NCBI GenBank assembly: GCA_030374765.1
Contig: JARGXX010000095.1
Span: 248,001 to 312,000 of the forward strand
Source of the DNA: Agarophyton chilense
Lineage: Eukaryota > Rhodophyta > Florideophyceae > Gracilariales > Gracilariaceae
DNA: 64,000 nucleotides
Reading direction: 5' to 3'
The stretch's first letter is position 1; each line of letters begins with the position of its first letter. The notes under the pieces are model-generated. The model was not told where the DNA came from. It did no database searches and worked only from the letters and a program-made list of their open reading frames with translations. Made by a program: the position numbers and the translations under genes. Positions 1 to 10,940 of the stretch are shown here, in pieces.

Positions 1-1680
1 AGCTCCTGGGCTAGAATATGTTATACTGGCCAGTTCTCGACTCGTTGCGGTTTGAATCCATTCCTTCTCTCCTCCCGCGCTGCGAATGAGTCGGAATAAA
101 GGATGCCTGCGACGACCATCTCTACGAGATCTTCGTATGTCATCCATACTTTTCTGCCCACCAAAGAATTCTGCTACAACACTTGTCTGATCCGATGAAT
201 CCCAGGCTTGAAAAGGCGGGCGACCAGAATTATTCTGGTGCCCAAACCCATACGCGTAATTGGGATGCGCGCCAGGCTTGTATTCACCTTGCGGATAGGT
301 CTGGTCGGGATAGGCTGCGTTTGGTTGATAGTACATTCCCTGCCACTGTTGATATTGAGGTTGCGGACCTGGGTACTCCTGCTGTGGCTGCCGTGATTGA
401 TCGGGTTGTGGGTAAACAGGAACTGCTCCCTGTGGCTGCTGCTGAGGGGCACTCCACGGGGCGGAGTAGGGATCAGCACCTGCGCCGGCTCCCGTCTGAG
501 GCTCACTATTATCCGGTTGGATAGGATTCGTAGCACCAGCCTGCATACCTGGGTAACCTGCAGGAGGCACTCCGTACGGGGGCATAGGATATGGGGCAGG
601 ATAAGGATATGCACCTTGAGGAGGATAATAGGGATTTGCATTGGGTGCTGAATACGAAAACGGAGGCGGAACTGGAGCTGCTCCGTGGGGATTTGCCGGG
701 CCAATAGCGTCACGCATGGACACGGCGGTCATGACGGGGTCACGATATTTGTTGAGGGTGAAAACACGCAAGGAAGCATATCGCCTGCTCTTTGATGAGC
801 TCTTTCGCGGAGTCAAACGAAGGAGTTCTCCAGAATAGTCATCATGAAGTCTCACCTGGGATGCTCGTTGCATGCAATTTCCGGTTGCGTATAAAACACG
901 TCTCCCATCGAACTCATCCATTATTTGCAACCAGGGTACACGACTTTCCGCCGCAGAGCCGACGTTGAACAAGAAGCTTCTCGGCTGCATGAATACAATG
1001 TTCGGGGTGCGCGCTGGGAAGCGCATGGCACGATCCATAGAGAAACGGGGGGGTTGGTCTGGAAACTGAGGAGCGCCAAAGTCTTCGAAGAAATGTGAGC
1101 GACGGCGATGGCGAGGGGGAAAGGGTGGTTCGAACTCATCTAGGGGGGGTTCATCTATGGGGTTTCGATCAAACCTTAGCGGAAAATCATCGAAGGCTCT
1201 CCGACGCTCGAAGGGGAAACGCGGCTCAAACGGGTCAAACGGGATGCGATCGGCGGAAGCAGACCGCATCGGATGCCTTGCGCGAGGCGAACGCGAACGG
1301 GAGCGCGAGCGTGAGCGTCGCCTTCGAGGTAGCGGATAGAACTCAGAAGGGTGCAAACCTGGAAAGGGGTCGTCATGAAGTCCGGTGAACGAGAGTGACC
1401 GTCGCATGAATGGGTGTGGCGGGGGTGACCGAAAGCCGATGTGCGAGTAACTGGAACCGCCGGAGAGAGAGTCCGGTGGGGAGCCGGATGATACGGAGCG
1501 TGACCGGGAGCGGGAACGGGAGCGAGTGGGGCGACGCGTGGGACTGAGAGAGCGAGGGGGAGGGGCTCGGGTTGTGCGTGAGGCACGCGGTCGTGAACGG
1601 GAACGGGAACGAGAACGAGAACGGTGTCGATTGCGCGGGCGCTGCTGGCGAGAGACGGGACGGTTGAAGAAACCACGCAT
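1..1680 (-). CDS. SR-rich protein with LOR/tubby-like central segment, 3' end beyond window
   Basis: An open frame without stops runs from an ATG at 1680 down to base 1 (560 codons seen). The ATG is the first Met after an in-frame stop near 1911. Residues about 10-75 and 125-140 are Arg-Ser repeats of the SR-protein type. Residues about 220-310 form an ordered segment (IMDEFDGRRVLYATG, then LHDDYSGELLRL) whose spacing of short strands resembles LURP-one/scramblase (tubby-fold) domains. Residues about 330-490 are Pro-Tyr-Gln-Gly rich, and a further basic, folded-looking stretch follows to the window edge. RS repeats usually mean nuclear or splicing association, while LOR folds bind membranes or lipids, so the combination is odd. 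The reading frame and the composition are seen directly. The fold assignment is inference, and function is unknown. Confidence 0.72.
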   Translation of the reverse strand, partial: MRGFFNRPVSRQQRPRNRHRSRSRSRSRSRPRASRTTRAPPPRSLSPTRRPTRSRSRSRSRSVSSGSPPDSLSGGSSYSHIGFRSPPPHPFMRRSLSFTGLHDDPFPGLHPSEFYPLPRRRRSRSRSRSRSPRARHPMRSASADRIPFDPFEPRFPFERRRAFDDFPLRFDRNPIDEPPLDEFEPPFPPRHRRRSHFFEDFGAPQFPDQPPRFSMDRAMRFPARTPNIVFMQPRSFLFNVGSAAESRVPWLQIMDEFDGRRVLYATGNCMQRASQVRLHDDYSGELLRLTPRKSSSKSRRYASLRVFTLNKYRDPVMTAVSMRDAIGPANPHGAAPVPPPFSYSAPNANPYYPPQGAYPYPAPYPMPPYGVPPAGYPGMQAGATNPIQPDNSEPQTGAGAGADPYSAPWSAPQQQPQGAVPVYPQPDQSRQPQQEYPGPQPQYQQWQGMYYQPNAAYPDQTYPQGEYKPGAHPNYAYGFGHQNNSGRPPFQAWDSSDQTSVVAEFFGGQKSMDDIRRSRRDGRRRHPLFRLIRSAGGEKEWIQTATSRELASITYSSPGA

Positions 1681-3821
1681 GATGACGTGCGCGAGGGTGT
1701 CTGGTGAATGGTACGAGACACGACGAAGGAGACAAGAGGGCGGGCGGGCGATAGGGACTCGAGGCGAGGAAGAGGCATGCGTAGCGGAGGTTGCGGGGCT
1801 CGGCAACTCGCAACGGCTGTGCGGGCGACCTGTGCGCCAGTGACGGCACTGGCGCGCTCCCGCGCTAGCGCGCGCAGCGAGCGAGGCAGGTTGACCGTCC
1901 GAATATCTTCAGCGCGCCAATCAGCGCGCTTTTCTTTTCGCATGCACCACACGTGTGTGACGCTGAAGTGCGTGTCTGTTTTTGTTGCTCACCAAAGAGC
2001 ATGGCGGCTTGCGTGCAGTTGAAAGAAGACTTGAAATTTAGCATTTAGCATGGATACAGCATACACCTGAGAATAGCCCTCATTCTGCTTTTTTTAAATG
2101 AATCAACGTGTACACACAACCCATGCTGGAGGCAGAGCCCTTTTAGAAGGTTTTCACGGACAAGGCAAATATCGGCCCTTTTGTAAGAATAATGCTCAGC
2201 AAATCTTTTTTGAAATATACAGTTCTTTTTGTCGCCAGAAATTTGAATGGTAAACTCAATTCGAACGGTCCCCACACGTACATTGATATATATCGCTCAC
2301 CATACTTGTACCCTCCGCCTTTAGCAGTCAGTCGGTGTTGCTCTCTGTTTGCCAAGTCGTGTGAAACAACAAACCATAACCTTCATTCTCAATTTGAGAT
2401 GCAGACGGAGCGCAGATTAGATGCATGGTCCACGAATTATTCCAGGTCTTGCGCAACTGTCGTATTCGGTGCACCATTCGGCTATTTTCTCTATGCTCTT
2501 TGGGCAACTATGGGGTATGCTCTCAACGTAAGCGTCAGGAACCACTCGCACTTTTCCAACACTCTATTTTGTATATCCTACGAGTGGAGCAAGCATGGCC
2601 ATTTTCCCGCGTCTTGAGACCTGTTATAGGCTCTCCATTTGAGAGCGTTTGAACATCTCCGCTTTTCCTTTTGGGAGTAGTTTTCAGTTCGGACTTGTCC
2701 CAGTACCTTTGCTCATAACATCGTCTTCGTGGTCTCGAGATGCTGCTCGGTTTTTACAATAATTGGTTTCAGTGATTTACAACCCTGCTTTCATTAATGA
2801 GATCCACAAACCTTGCTTCATTAACAGATACGAGATCGCGAGAGGTGGCTCATAGCAATGTGCCACGCAAACGTTATACCACCTGTCCGCATCGCAACTA
2901 TCGCTTCTAATTGGTGGAGTCATTTGTCGATCTAGACGAAAGAGGCAAGCCACAATACCGGTCTTGCACTTAAAGCGCCCCGGACGTCGGTACAACGCCA
3001 TTTTGGTTGTACTCAGCGAAGAGAGCCTTTAACCGACATGGACCACGTTCTGAAAGACAACACCAACTAACTTTTGTCTTCCCGTTTGTCTCGTGACAGA
3101 CTCGAACGGAACTTCGCCCAGGGCTTGCGAGCACGTACCCGTCGCCGATGTGTGATTTCTTCGTCCGGAAAAGCCAACTATGGCGGGGTAAAGGAGTGTT
3201 CTACTCGTATTTCGGCGTGCCTATGTCGCAAATTCCCAAGCGTCTGTGCTCAGAAGCACCTAGGAGTTTCAGGGTTCAAGTTTTACCTGTTGTTCGTATC
3301 TGGCAACTACGACAATCTTGGTGCTTCACCTTTCGGCAGCAATGCATGTGCAGACATGGTTGTATGTCGCCGAACCTCCAATACGATAGTGTCATAGGGA
3401 AACGATTAGCTTATCTACGAAGGCGCTTGCAGTAGATTCGTTCTGAAGACTGGAATTAAGATGGACCAGAGCATATGTAAATAGTTTGCCGTCTCCAGCA
3501 CTGTCTGCCGTCAAACGAGTCTGCGAAGCTGTCTAGGGCATATGCAAATGTGTAGCGAGTGAACCGTAGCGAAACAAACGAGAACAAAATGTCTGCTGAA
3601 ATGTTTCAGGGTTAGCATATCGATACTCATAGAGGGCGAGAGGAGAGGGAACACAAAGATATCAAAGAAATCACAGATGAAAAGTCGGTCCAAATATACA
3701 CGCCACTCCCTTCGCACGGTTTTCACACACAGACACATACGACCACATCGATTTGTGCAAACAGGTGTTCCGCTCGCTCAAGCGGTTTGGTAAATTACAT
3801 GGAGCATGTTAGGTATATGCA
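1681..3821. other. intergenic region, promoter of the SR-rich gene
   Basis: Only short, composition-driven open frames occur here (for example 2192-2617). None has a recognisable motif or a homologue within the window. Apart from the CCAAT-type site at 1911-1930, I see no gene or repeat. Confidence 0.5.
1911..1930 (-). promoter_or_regulatory. CCAAT box inside a GC-rich inverted repeat
   Basis: Perfect 7-nt arms (AGCGCGC / GCGCGCT) flank CAATCA, so the site holds CCAATCAG, the core bound by NF-Y. It lies about 235 nt upstream of the ATG at 1680. The same octamer, in either orientation, appears upstream of two other genes here. Regulatory function is inferred. Confidence 0.4.
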
Positions 3822-4982
3822 TTAAGTCGCAGTGTTAACAAGCTTATCACTGGCCTTTTCGAGATCAAAGGAAGAAGCTTGCAATGCAGCCATGTTTTGA
3901 TCGGGGTTTCGGAAGCCCATATCTCGTAATTGACGCATTAATCGGTCGATGGTGCTCTGATCCGGAGAATTGGGCAGAACCATGGTTCCGATCATCCTAT
4001 TCTGGCTAGAGGTGACAGCGGGAGTAATAACGCTTGCAAGACTACGCTCATTTGCATCGTCCCGGTCATCGTCTGATAACTCCTTGCCGCTCTCATACAG
4101 GAGATCAAGATCCTCAACCTCTCTGACAGATCCCTCAGAAGCCGCAGTGCCTCGTGTGGGCATGGAGGTGCGAGCTGTGAGAGTGGAAAAAAACTTGGTC
4201 AAGGTAGTAATAGCCAAGGTGCCATATAAAACGACAAGTATACCACCGGTGCAAATGGGGATGACCCATGTTTTCCAGTCCTCCTGCTTGTTGCCCAGCC
4301 TTGTCGCGACCTGACGAAAACGCTCCCTCTGTCCGACGAACACGATGGCAGCTGCAGCTGCAGTCAAAGCAAGGCCCACGGCCACCCACAAAAACCCGAA
4401 CGCTGCGAACAACCTCTGCGTACGAGTGACGGAAACATAACCCTTAGGGACATGAAAAGTGCCCGATTTGGCTCTCTTCGCTTTTCGAGAGGACTTGGCA
4501 CGTACAATAGGTGGGTCCTCCTCGCCTTTCTCTGAAGGGGTGTCTTGTAAAAGGCTTGGCGTGGAATCGCGATGGGCACTTTCGAGGCGTAACGGCACGG
4601 CGGGTGGGGTGGTTGATGGAGGGAGACGTGGCTCTTCAAGGCTGTTGTTGCTTGTGTTGCGGTCGGACAGAGAATTCTTGGAAGAGGAACGATTCTTCTT
4701 CTTCTTCTTCTTCGAACGCTTGCGACGTCGACGTCGAACATTCGCCCCGACCCGGACGGCGAGTAGAATCAGAGCGCCAAAAAGGAGGATAGGCCACGAT
4801 ATAATACAGATGTTGTTGTAAATAGAGCGCCATTTGGACTTATCAGAATCGTAGAAAACATATTCACCTGGACGAGAAGTCTCCAGGGAGAAGATGACAA
4901 CGGTATACACAAGCGCGGCGCCGGTGTACAAGGCAGCGTTGAAGAGAATGTGGCGCGGTAGGAAAGTCTCCGTGATGGACAT
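3822..4982 (-). CDS. four-helix membrane protein with C-terminal UBA domain
   Basis: 386 residues, start ATG at 4982. Hydrophobic helices lie at about 12-32 and 56-76, followed by a very basic Arg/Lys tract (81-97, partly encoded by a TTC-type triplet repeat), a Ser/Pro-rich linker, then helices at about 190-216 and 238-262. Residues 341-382 match a UBA domain: MGFRNPDQNMAAL and FDLEKASDKLV follow the MGF...AL...dv..A...L pattern. UBA domains bind ubiquitin, so the protein probably presents a ubiquitin-binding tail at an endomembrane, as in ERAD or trafficking adaptors. I recognise no named family for the two-plus-two helix layout. The UBA call is firm and the cellular role is inference. Confidence 0.85.
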   Translation of the reverse strand: MSITETFLPRHILFNAALYTGAALVYTVVIFSLETSRPGEYVFYDSDKSKWRSIYNNICIISWPILLFGALILLAVRVGANVRRRRRKRSKKKKKKNRSSSKNSLSDRNTSNNSLEEPRLPPSTTPPAVPLRLESAHRDSTPSLLQDTPSEKGEEDPPIVRAKSSRKAKRAKSGTFHVPKGYVSVTRTQRLFAAFGFLWVAVGLALTAAAAAIVFVGQRERFRQVATRLGNKQEDWKTWVIPICTGGILVVLYGTLAITTLTKFFSTLTARTSMPTRGTAASEGSVREVEDLDLLYESGKELSDDDRDDANERSLASVITPAVTSSQNRMIGTMVLPNSPDQSTIDRLMRQLRDMGFRNPDQNMAALQASSFDLEKASDKLVNTAT

Positions 4983-6787
4983 GTTGGCGACACACTTGGT
5001 CGCACAAAAGACACTGCCGACGATCGGCGTGGGAAGCGGGAGGGGCAGTGGCGCGGAAGAGGTAGGTTAGAGGGGAGAGGCATGGAGAGAGTGGAAAGGA
5101 TGTAGTGTAATGAGAAACGTGGGGGTAGATGTTTGGGAATTGGGGCAATGGGGCGGCGCTTGGGCACGCAGTCGAACGACGCGGCGCGCAGGCTGATTGG
5201 ATGGCAAATGCGACGGTTGTGGCCATTGAAGGCGCGCGTCATGCCGCTGTAGGACGCGTGCGCACCGTTTTGGCGCGTGCGTGGCGTGATGGTGTGCTTG
5301 CCGTACCTGTTGCAACCTCGCTGTTACGGCTTGACGTGAGAGAGAGCCCGCTGAAGAACGCTCGTTGAATGGCTTTTCTCTCGTAGGTCTTTCTCCCTGC
5401 CAGTTGCCGCCTCGACGTTCCGCTTAAGATTATCTACACTATGTAAACAAACTTGCGTCGAGAGCTTTGTGGACGATATTGTGCTCTGGGAGGGGCGGCG
5501 GATAGAGTTAAAGGTTAAAGTGCCAACATGTGCAAATTTGCAGTGACCAACGCAGACTACAGTTCGCCTCCTGTGTGACTCATAGCGCGATAAGCCATGC
5601 GGTCTTCATACATGCAGCTAGCGCTCATAGTTACTGGTTGTCTGCATGGTGCAAAGTTCGAACAAAATTGAATTGAATTGAAACCCACTGCCGCTTGCCC
5701 TCGGTCGTCCCCCCCGCAGCAAAAGCTTTGAACCTGGTAAGAGGGACGATGATGAATACAGAAGGTCGGCGTTAACGATATTCCCTCATAGCTGCAACCG
5801 TCGCAGCACTCTTGCATGCTCGAATTGCCATTGACCCGCATAGCACCATTTCGCAGCTGTTGTGTAGACGTATGTAAATCTCGCTTCGACTTGCTCAGAG
5901 CACATATGGGATTTCCAAATCCAGCTCCTTGTGCGACCCCCGCCTCTTGTCTTGCCGTCATGCGAATGACGCATTACACCTTTGGCATCCAAAACAATCG
6001 ACGAATCACTGCTGTGATTCCCAAAGTTGGCCCCTGGCCCAAATTGTTACCCTTCGAGCATCATGCAGAGTTTCATCCATCGAGCCACTTCGAAAAGCAC
6101 TTGTGAGTGTGCTCTTTGATATGAATTAATGATCGATTTGCAGTGCTTTCTGTAGCATATTGAGTCCGGGGAAAATCTGTGTCAACACTCCTGACCAAAG
6201 TGTATTCAGTATTCTGCTGAACAACAGACATAATCCAAAATGCTTTTTAGGATCTTTTCGAGGTTGATCAGTCCAGGTACGATATGATTCCTTCACTGTA
6301 GCAGTAGAAACACAAGACCAGGAAGTAACAAAAGCTGCACCATCAAAGCTTCGCTATGAGCTATTCTTGTGCAACATGACGCTCTAGCTCCGCTGACGAC
6401 TCTGAAAGTGGTCTCAGCTTTCTTCTCCGAGGGTTGAGAACATTCCCTAAAACAGAATAGCCAGTAACCAAAAATCGAGAATCTTTGGGGAGCAGCGACG
6501 CAACTGCTTGTGTCCTGTTCTTGATAAATCAAGGTGACCGGAGTGGCGGCAAAATGCAACTTGCAAAAAGATTGAGAGGGATGATACCATTCAACGCGGG
6601 GCGTTCAAAGTACGGTGGGCTGAATCTAGGGGAAAAGTGTCGATTTCATCTCGTTTCGGATATCGCCATAAAAGCTGTGACGCTAATCGTGCTGAACTGT
6701 TGAATGTAGCCAAATCTACAGGTCGTGTAAGGTATGACTTTACATACAGGAGAGCACACACCCTCAAGAAATCGTAATCACCCGACT
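4983..6787. other. intergenic region
   Basis: Contains the promoter of the UBA gene with a CTGATTGG (reverse CCAAT) site at 5193-5200, about 210 nt upstream of its ATG. The remaining short open frames show no domain or conserved motif. Confidence 0.5.
5193..5200 (-). promoter_or_regulatory. CCAAT-box candidate
   Basis: CTGATTGG on the + strand, i.e. CCAATCAG on the coding strand, about 210 nt upstream of the UBA gene start. It is the same octamer as at 1917-1924 and 39793-39800. Confidence 0.35.
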
Positions 6788-7585
6788 TTAAAAGAGGGTT
6801 GGTATGAGCTTGAAGACAACCTCTTCCATGTATTGCTGGTAGCCCGGATACGCATCCTTCAGGAACTGTTCCTCCACATCTATCTTCTTCAGTAAGAATA
6901 TACCGAATGCAATCGTAAGCGCAAGTCGGGAGGGAGACAAGGTGATGACAGCGAATCCAGCGCTGGCAAGAAGAACGCCTGCATACATGGGATGTCTGAC
7001 GTATTCGTACAACCCATCGGTTTTGAGTTCGCCTGCCGGGACTGGAGAGGGCCAAATGGAGAGTTGCTTCGGGCCAAGATCAAACACCGCCTTTGCAGAG
7101 ATTGCTGCACCGACGGCAAAGAGCGCTGGGCCTGCGAGGAAATTGACAAACAAGTCGAGAAGGCCGCCGCCACGCAGAAGAAAGACCACAAACGCCAATT
7201 GAATTGCACCGTACAATTCGCCACGATTGAGCCAATCTCCCGCTAGGAAGTTGTCGACAAGACTGAGCGAAGCCTGCTTTGACTCGTCGAACAGTTTGCT
7301 TGTGTCGATATCTTGGATTGATTGCTGAACTTCATCGATCTTCTCCTGTGCGGAATCGACGAACTTGGAGAAGACGTCTGTATCGAAGGACGGCGCATCG
7401 ACAGTAGACGCGTTTTTTGCAGCCTGTGATTCCCGGTTGGTGCTCTCTGGGTCGACATTCATGCGCAGGCGGCGGCGGCAGTCAGCGGGGCGGTGGAGAG
7501 GAGTGGCATCGCGGCATGGTGGCGCAAGGCGATTCGTGCGGGCCAAAGCGGGGCAGAAAGAAGATACAAAGGCGACTTTGACCAT
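6788..7585 (-). CDS. ICMT/PEMT-type membrane methyltransferase family protein, probably plastid-targeted
   Basis: The C-terminal half carries the isoprenylcysteine methyltransferase/NnrU-like signature: RHPMYAGVLL at residues about 197-206, then a hydrophobic stretch and a paired Glu (VEEQFL, about 238-239) before PGYQQYM, the AdoMet-binding helix-hairpin pattern of this family. Three or four membrane segments precede and include it. I chose the Met at 7585 (265 residues) because what follows is a typical transit peptide (MVKVAFVSSF... rich in Ala, Arg and Pro). An in-frame ATG at 7741 would add 52 Arg/Ser-rich residues that look non-coding. A coiled, acidic region (about 55-110) separates leader and catalytic domain. 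The substrate cannot be told; prenylcysteine, a phospholipid or another small acceptor are all possible. Confidence 0.8.
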   Translation of the reverse strand: MVKVAFVSSFCPALARTNRLAPPCRDATPLHRPADCRRRLRMNVDPESTNRESQAAKNASTVDAPSFDTDVFSKFVDSAQEKIDEVQQSIQDIDTSKLFDESKQASLSLVDNFLAGDWLNRGELYGAIQLAFVVFLLRGGGLLDLFVNFLAGPALFAVGAAISAKAVFDLGPKQLSIWPSPVPAGELKTDGLYEYVRHPMYAGVLLASAGFAVITLSPSRLALTIAFGIFLLKKIDVEEQFLKDAYPGYQQYMEEVVFKLIPTLF

Positions 7586-9550
7586 TTCGGAGCGAGAAGT
7601 TGGGCGGGCTGCGGAACGTTGAGGCGGCGGCCTTGTGCGCAGGTTGTGACGATGGCGGCGCGATGAGGCTGCGTCCCTCGAACGTCTGGTCTGCATTTCT
7701 CGGGATATCATGGTGCGCATCTTTGCGCTGTGAGATCTCATTCAGATTCGAAAAATCGGTCAAACCCGCCGGTTATTGAGGCTGACTTCAGAGTGACAAT
7801 ACGTGTACCTGTTGGCAAAAAGACTGTAATAATACTGTAAACAACGCAAACATCGATCACCATTTCAGGAACTCGGAAGGTGGAGAGATGCGGCACAAGT
7901 TATGTTGAATGCCTTCGCAATGATGTGCGCCTCAAGTCTGTAACCTGAAGCATGTTGGAGGTATGGAGAAAGTGAAAGGTAACCCCAGACCCCCCCCGAC
8001 TAGCAAAGAAGGGCGTATAGAAACCGGTGAAACTCATGCTCCGAACGCGCAGGGTCTTTTAAGTACAGTAGTAGGTCGCTCGTTCGCGATCTATTCACAA
8101 CAGAACGGTTGGTTGTTCAATACCTATGATCATGTTTAGCGGACCTTTCAGGGCCATCACGAAAAATCATTGAGCATTGCAATCGTAGACAGTTCACTAA
8201 ACTCCTCCCAAAGGTAATTTTCCAAAGCACCACTGTCGTTCTCCGCGCGGAATTTAATGTTGTTCATGATGTCAAAAACACATGGCACATTCAATGTGGA
8301 GGAGAAGTGAGCCATTTTTGTTCTACGGTGTATGAACTGAAACAACTGCTTTTGGAGATGGTGTGCAATCGCCTTGCTGTTGTTCTCTGTGTTGTTCTCT
8401 GTGTTGTACTCTGCGTGGGGACAAGCTTAATGCACCTGTAACGAAGAGAGCGAGAGAGTGCTTCTGCCGCCCTTGGTTCGTCATACCGGCCAAGCAGTTG
8501 AAAGAAAGGACCCCGCAGTGTGGGCATTTTTGTTTTTGAGTGGAAAGCAGCTTGTCTCAAGATCAAGCCCCTAGTTGTGACAGGGTATTTATCATGGCGA
8601 GCTTGAGGTCTATCTGAATTGTTTGAAGGCAAACCACGGTTAAACTTGTGTGATTTAAAGTTCACCGAAACGGTCGCAGAGCAAAAAAAAAAAAGCACTA
8701 TTCAAATCATACGCACATGGCGCGTCCTGGTGTTTAGATTGTGCTGTACATGTTTATTGAGTGCGATGTGCGTACATGTGAAACACTTGAAGCTTTAGGC
8801 GACTGACTGGTAAATGGGGTAACAGGTGTTCCCGGGACAGGCGTAGATGCACTCTGGTACCGTTGGTAGACGATCGTTGAGAGAAACGTTTTGTTTCAAA
8901 GGGTGCGTCCGCCATGGAGGGCCCGATGGAATAGTTGATGACGGTTGCGGCGCACGCATGTATTCTGACTGTGGACAGTGTGCAGGTATCGCGGACTTGG
9001 GTGATGACGTGCGCCTCCGGGAAGCAGCTAGGCGCATGGCTAGCAAGAGAGCGTTTGGTTGTGCCCACACCGAATATGTCGGCAACATGTGTGGGGTGCT
9101 GCCAATGGAGTAAGCTAAAATGGGTTGAGGGTTGGTGCCACGGAAGTGGTCCATTTTAAAACACACGAGTAGATGACACTTGCTTTGTAGCGCCGTGGTG
9201 CGTGAAGAAGAGAAAAAGATGGTGCGTGTGGGGACGCGTTGTCACGATGAGGCACCGGCAGTGACGGAGCGGGGCCTGGTAGACGTTGAACGAGCGAACA
9301 AGGCGGGGGTTTGTTCTGCGCGCAGCGGTGCGCAAGTCGGCAGCTCACCAAACACAGACAAGATCTCCGCTCGCCCACGGCCTCAAGCAAGTCGCAGCGT
9401 GCACGCAGCAAACATGGCGCCGCGGACACACGAGGCTCAGAACAAATGGAGCGCGGCCCGCAACGGGCGCGGGGAGGGAGCGTTTGTACCTACGACGGCG
9501 ACGCGACGACGACGCGACGACGGTTTGCAGAGGCGGCGTTTCGTTTCCAC
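7586..9550. other. intergenic region
   Basis: Short overlapping frames on both strands (for example 8291-8698 and 9115-9429) have no recognisable domain and mostly lack typical coding composition. No RNA gene or repeat was recognised. Confidence 0.45.
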
Positions 9551-10066
9551 ATGGAGCACTTGCACGACGCGCTGGACGAGGTTGACGTGCCGCCCGCGCC
9601 GGACCCGCCCGACGCGGGCGCGCACTTCAACGATGGTTCGTTCGACATGCTTCGCGCCACGCGCGCGCCCGGCCGACCGCCGCCGCCCGCGCCAGCGCGC
9701 GCGCCCGCGGTGACGGACGCGGAGGAAGGCGGGGTGACGGGCGGGGCAGACGCGGCGGAGTGGACGGCGCGCACGCAAGTGAGCGACAACGGGCGGCGGC
9801 GCGGCGACGGCGACGGCGAGAGGAAAGCTGACGGCGCATCAAAACGGGTGGTGTACTTTGTGGGGGGGTGCGTGTTGTCGACGGCGTTCTGCGTGCTGGC
9901 GCTGGTGCCTTTGTGCGGATGGCGCGCGCGAAGCGCCGCACAGCGACAGAACCGTCTGTTCTACTGCGTGGGCGCGGCGCTGGGCACGGTGCTGTTCGCG
10001 GCGGTGGCGGCGGTGGCCACGGTGGTGCTGCTGCGCGCGTATGCGCCGCAACTGCTGCGCGAGTGA
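9551..10066 (+). CDS. small predicted two-helix membrane protein
   Basis: 171 residues from the ATG at 9551. The frame is open further upstream (ATG at 9446), but that part is Arg/Thr-rich low complexity. The N-terminal 100 residues are Pro/Ala/Asp-rich and probably disordered. Two strongly hydrophobic helices follow (VVYFVGGCVLSTAFCVLALV at about 102-121, and LFYCVGAALGTVLFAAVAAV at about 138-157), joined by a short Arg-rich loop. Very GC-rich, like the convergent neighbour that ends 74 nt away. No family recognised. It is called as a gene on frame length and the two clean membrane segments. Confidence 0.6.
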   Translation: MEHLHDALDEVDVPPAPDPPDAGAHFNDGSFDMLRATRAPGRPPPPAPARAPAVTDAEEGGVTGGADAAEWTARTQVSDNGRRRGDGDGERKADGASKRVVYFVGGCVLSTAFCVLALVPLCGWRARSAAQRQNRLFYCVGAALGTVLFAAVAAVATVVLLRAYAPQLLRE

Positions 10067-10104
10067 CGGCGCGTAGCGCGCTTCTCGAGATGTTTATCTG
10101 TACA

Positions 10105-10137
10105 AGAGGGAGGAGGGAGGAGGGAGGAGGGAGGAAG
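10105..10137. repeat. GGGAGGA purine tract between convergent genes
   Basis: Four to five tandem copies of a 7-nt G-rich purine unit fill much of the 73 nt between two convergent stop codons (10066 and 10140). The + strand has enough G runs for a quadruplex. It may aid transcript termination, by inference. Confidence 0.6.
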
Positions 10138-10139
10138 GA

Positions 10140-10940
10140 CTATAGCGACTGCCAGTCGGGCGTTGGGACGGGGGCCTCGGCGGGTAGCAGCGCCTCGCCG
10201 CTGGGTTCCGGCGGCTGCTCCAGCGGCGGCGGCGACGGCGGTGGTAGCTGCTGCAGCTGGTTAAGGCTGCGCACGCGGCTCCACGTCGGTAGCGTGGGGA
10301 AGGGCGCGAAGTGCGCGGGGCGCTGCGCATCGCTACGACGCGCCGCGTACGAGCAGAAGGCGAACGGCAGCGTGTTGGGAATCACGGCAAAGTCCAGATA
10401 CACCACGCGCTCGTCCAGAAAGCCCGACTCCGTCTTGACGTCGTTCAGATAGCCGTAGCGCACCCCGTACGTGTTCTGTCCGCACGTCATGTTGACCGGC
10501 TTTCCGCTCCGCGCAGAATCTTCAAACGCCCCTGTCGCGCATCGGTTCAGTCAGATTCCGAGTGAGGCGCATTGGTGTGGAAGACGTGGGGCTGACTTAC
10601 ATTGCGGCGGGAGGTGCTGCGGCCGCCCGATGGGCGTGAACTGCAGCATGGACGTGGGGGAAGTGCACGGCTGTCCGTCCATCCACACATCGGACGTGAA
10701 CACGCCGATCTTGTTGTCGGCCAGCTCTGGCAGGGCGCGCGCGCGCGCCGCAAACGACACGGACGTCGGACACCATTGCGGGCGGTACACCGCGGACGGG
10801 CCGTACAGCGAAATGGACGAAATGTCGGTGGCGGTGAACGTCACCATCGTCTCCGCACCCTTGGCGGCGCAACCCGTCGCCAGCATCGCCCACAGCGCCA
10901 CCAAAAGCGCAACACACGCCGGAGACACGCACTTGAGCAT
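10140..10940 (-). CDS. secreted protein of unknown function, two exons
   Basis: Exon 1 is 10601-10940 and exon 2 is 10140-10531, with a 69-nt intron at 10532-10600. The donor is GTAAGT and the acceptor GCGACAG. Phase 1 joining makes a Trp codon and one 243-residue frame. The N-terminus is a clear signal peptide (MLKCVSPACVALLVALWAML, then ATGCAA), so the product is secreted or lumenal. The mature part has scattered cysteines (WCP, QPC, NMTCGQ, FAFC) and one N-glycosylation sequon (NMT). The last 60 residues are Pro-rich. No known family. The splice model is supported because each half alone ends just inside the other's flank and the junction keeps frame. Confidence 0.78.

Noticed and set aside
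1176..1952. 258-codon minus-strand frame
   Set aside because: Different frame from the SR-rich gene; its Pro/Arg/Ser composition is the frame-shifted image of the RS repeats.
2192..2617. 141-codon + frame
   Set aside because: No recognisable motif, no compositional signal and no homologue in the window.
9180..9713. Arg/Thr-rich frame overlapping the small membrane protein gene
   Set aside because: Shadow of GC-rich sequence in another frame; composition is repetitive with no domain.
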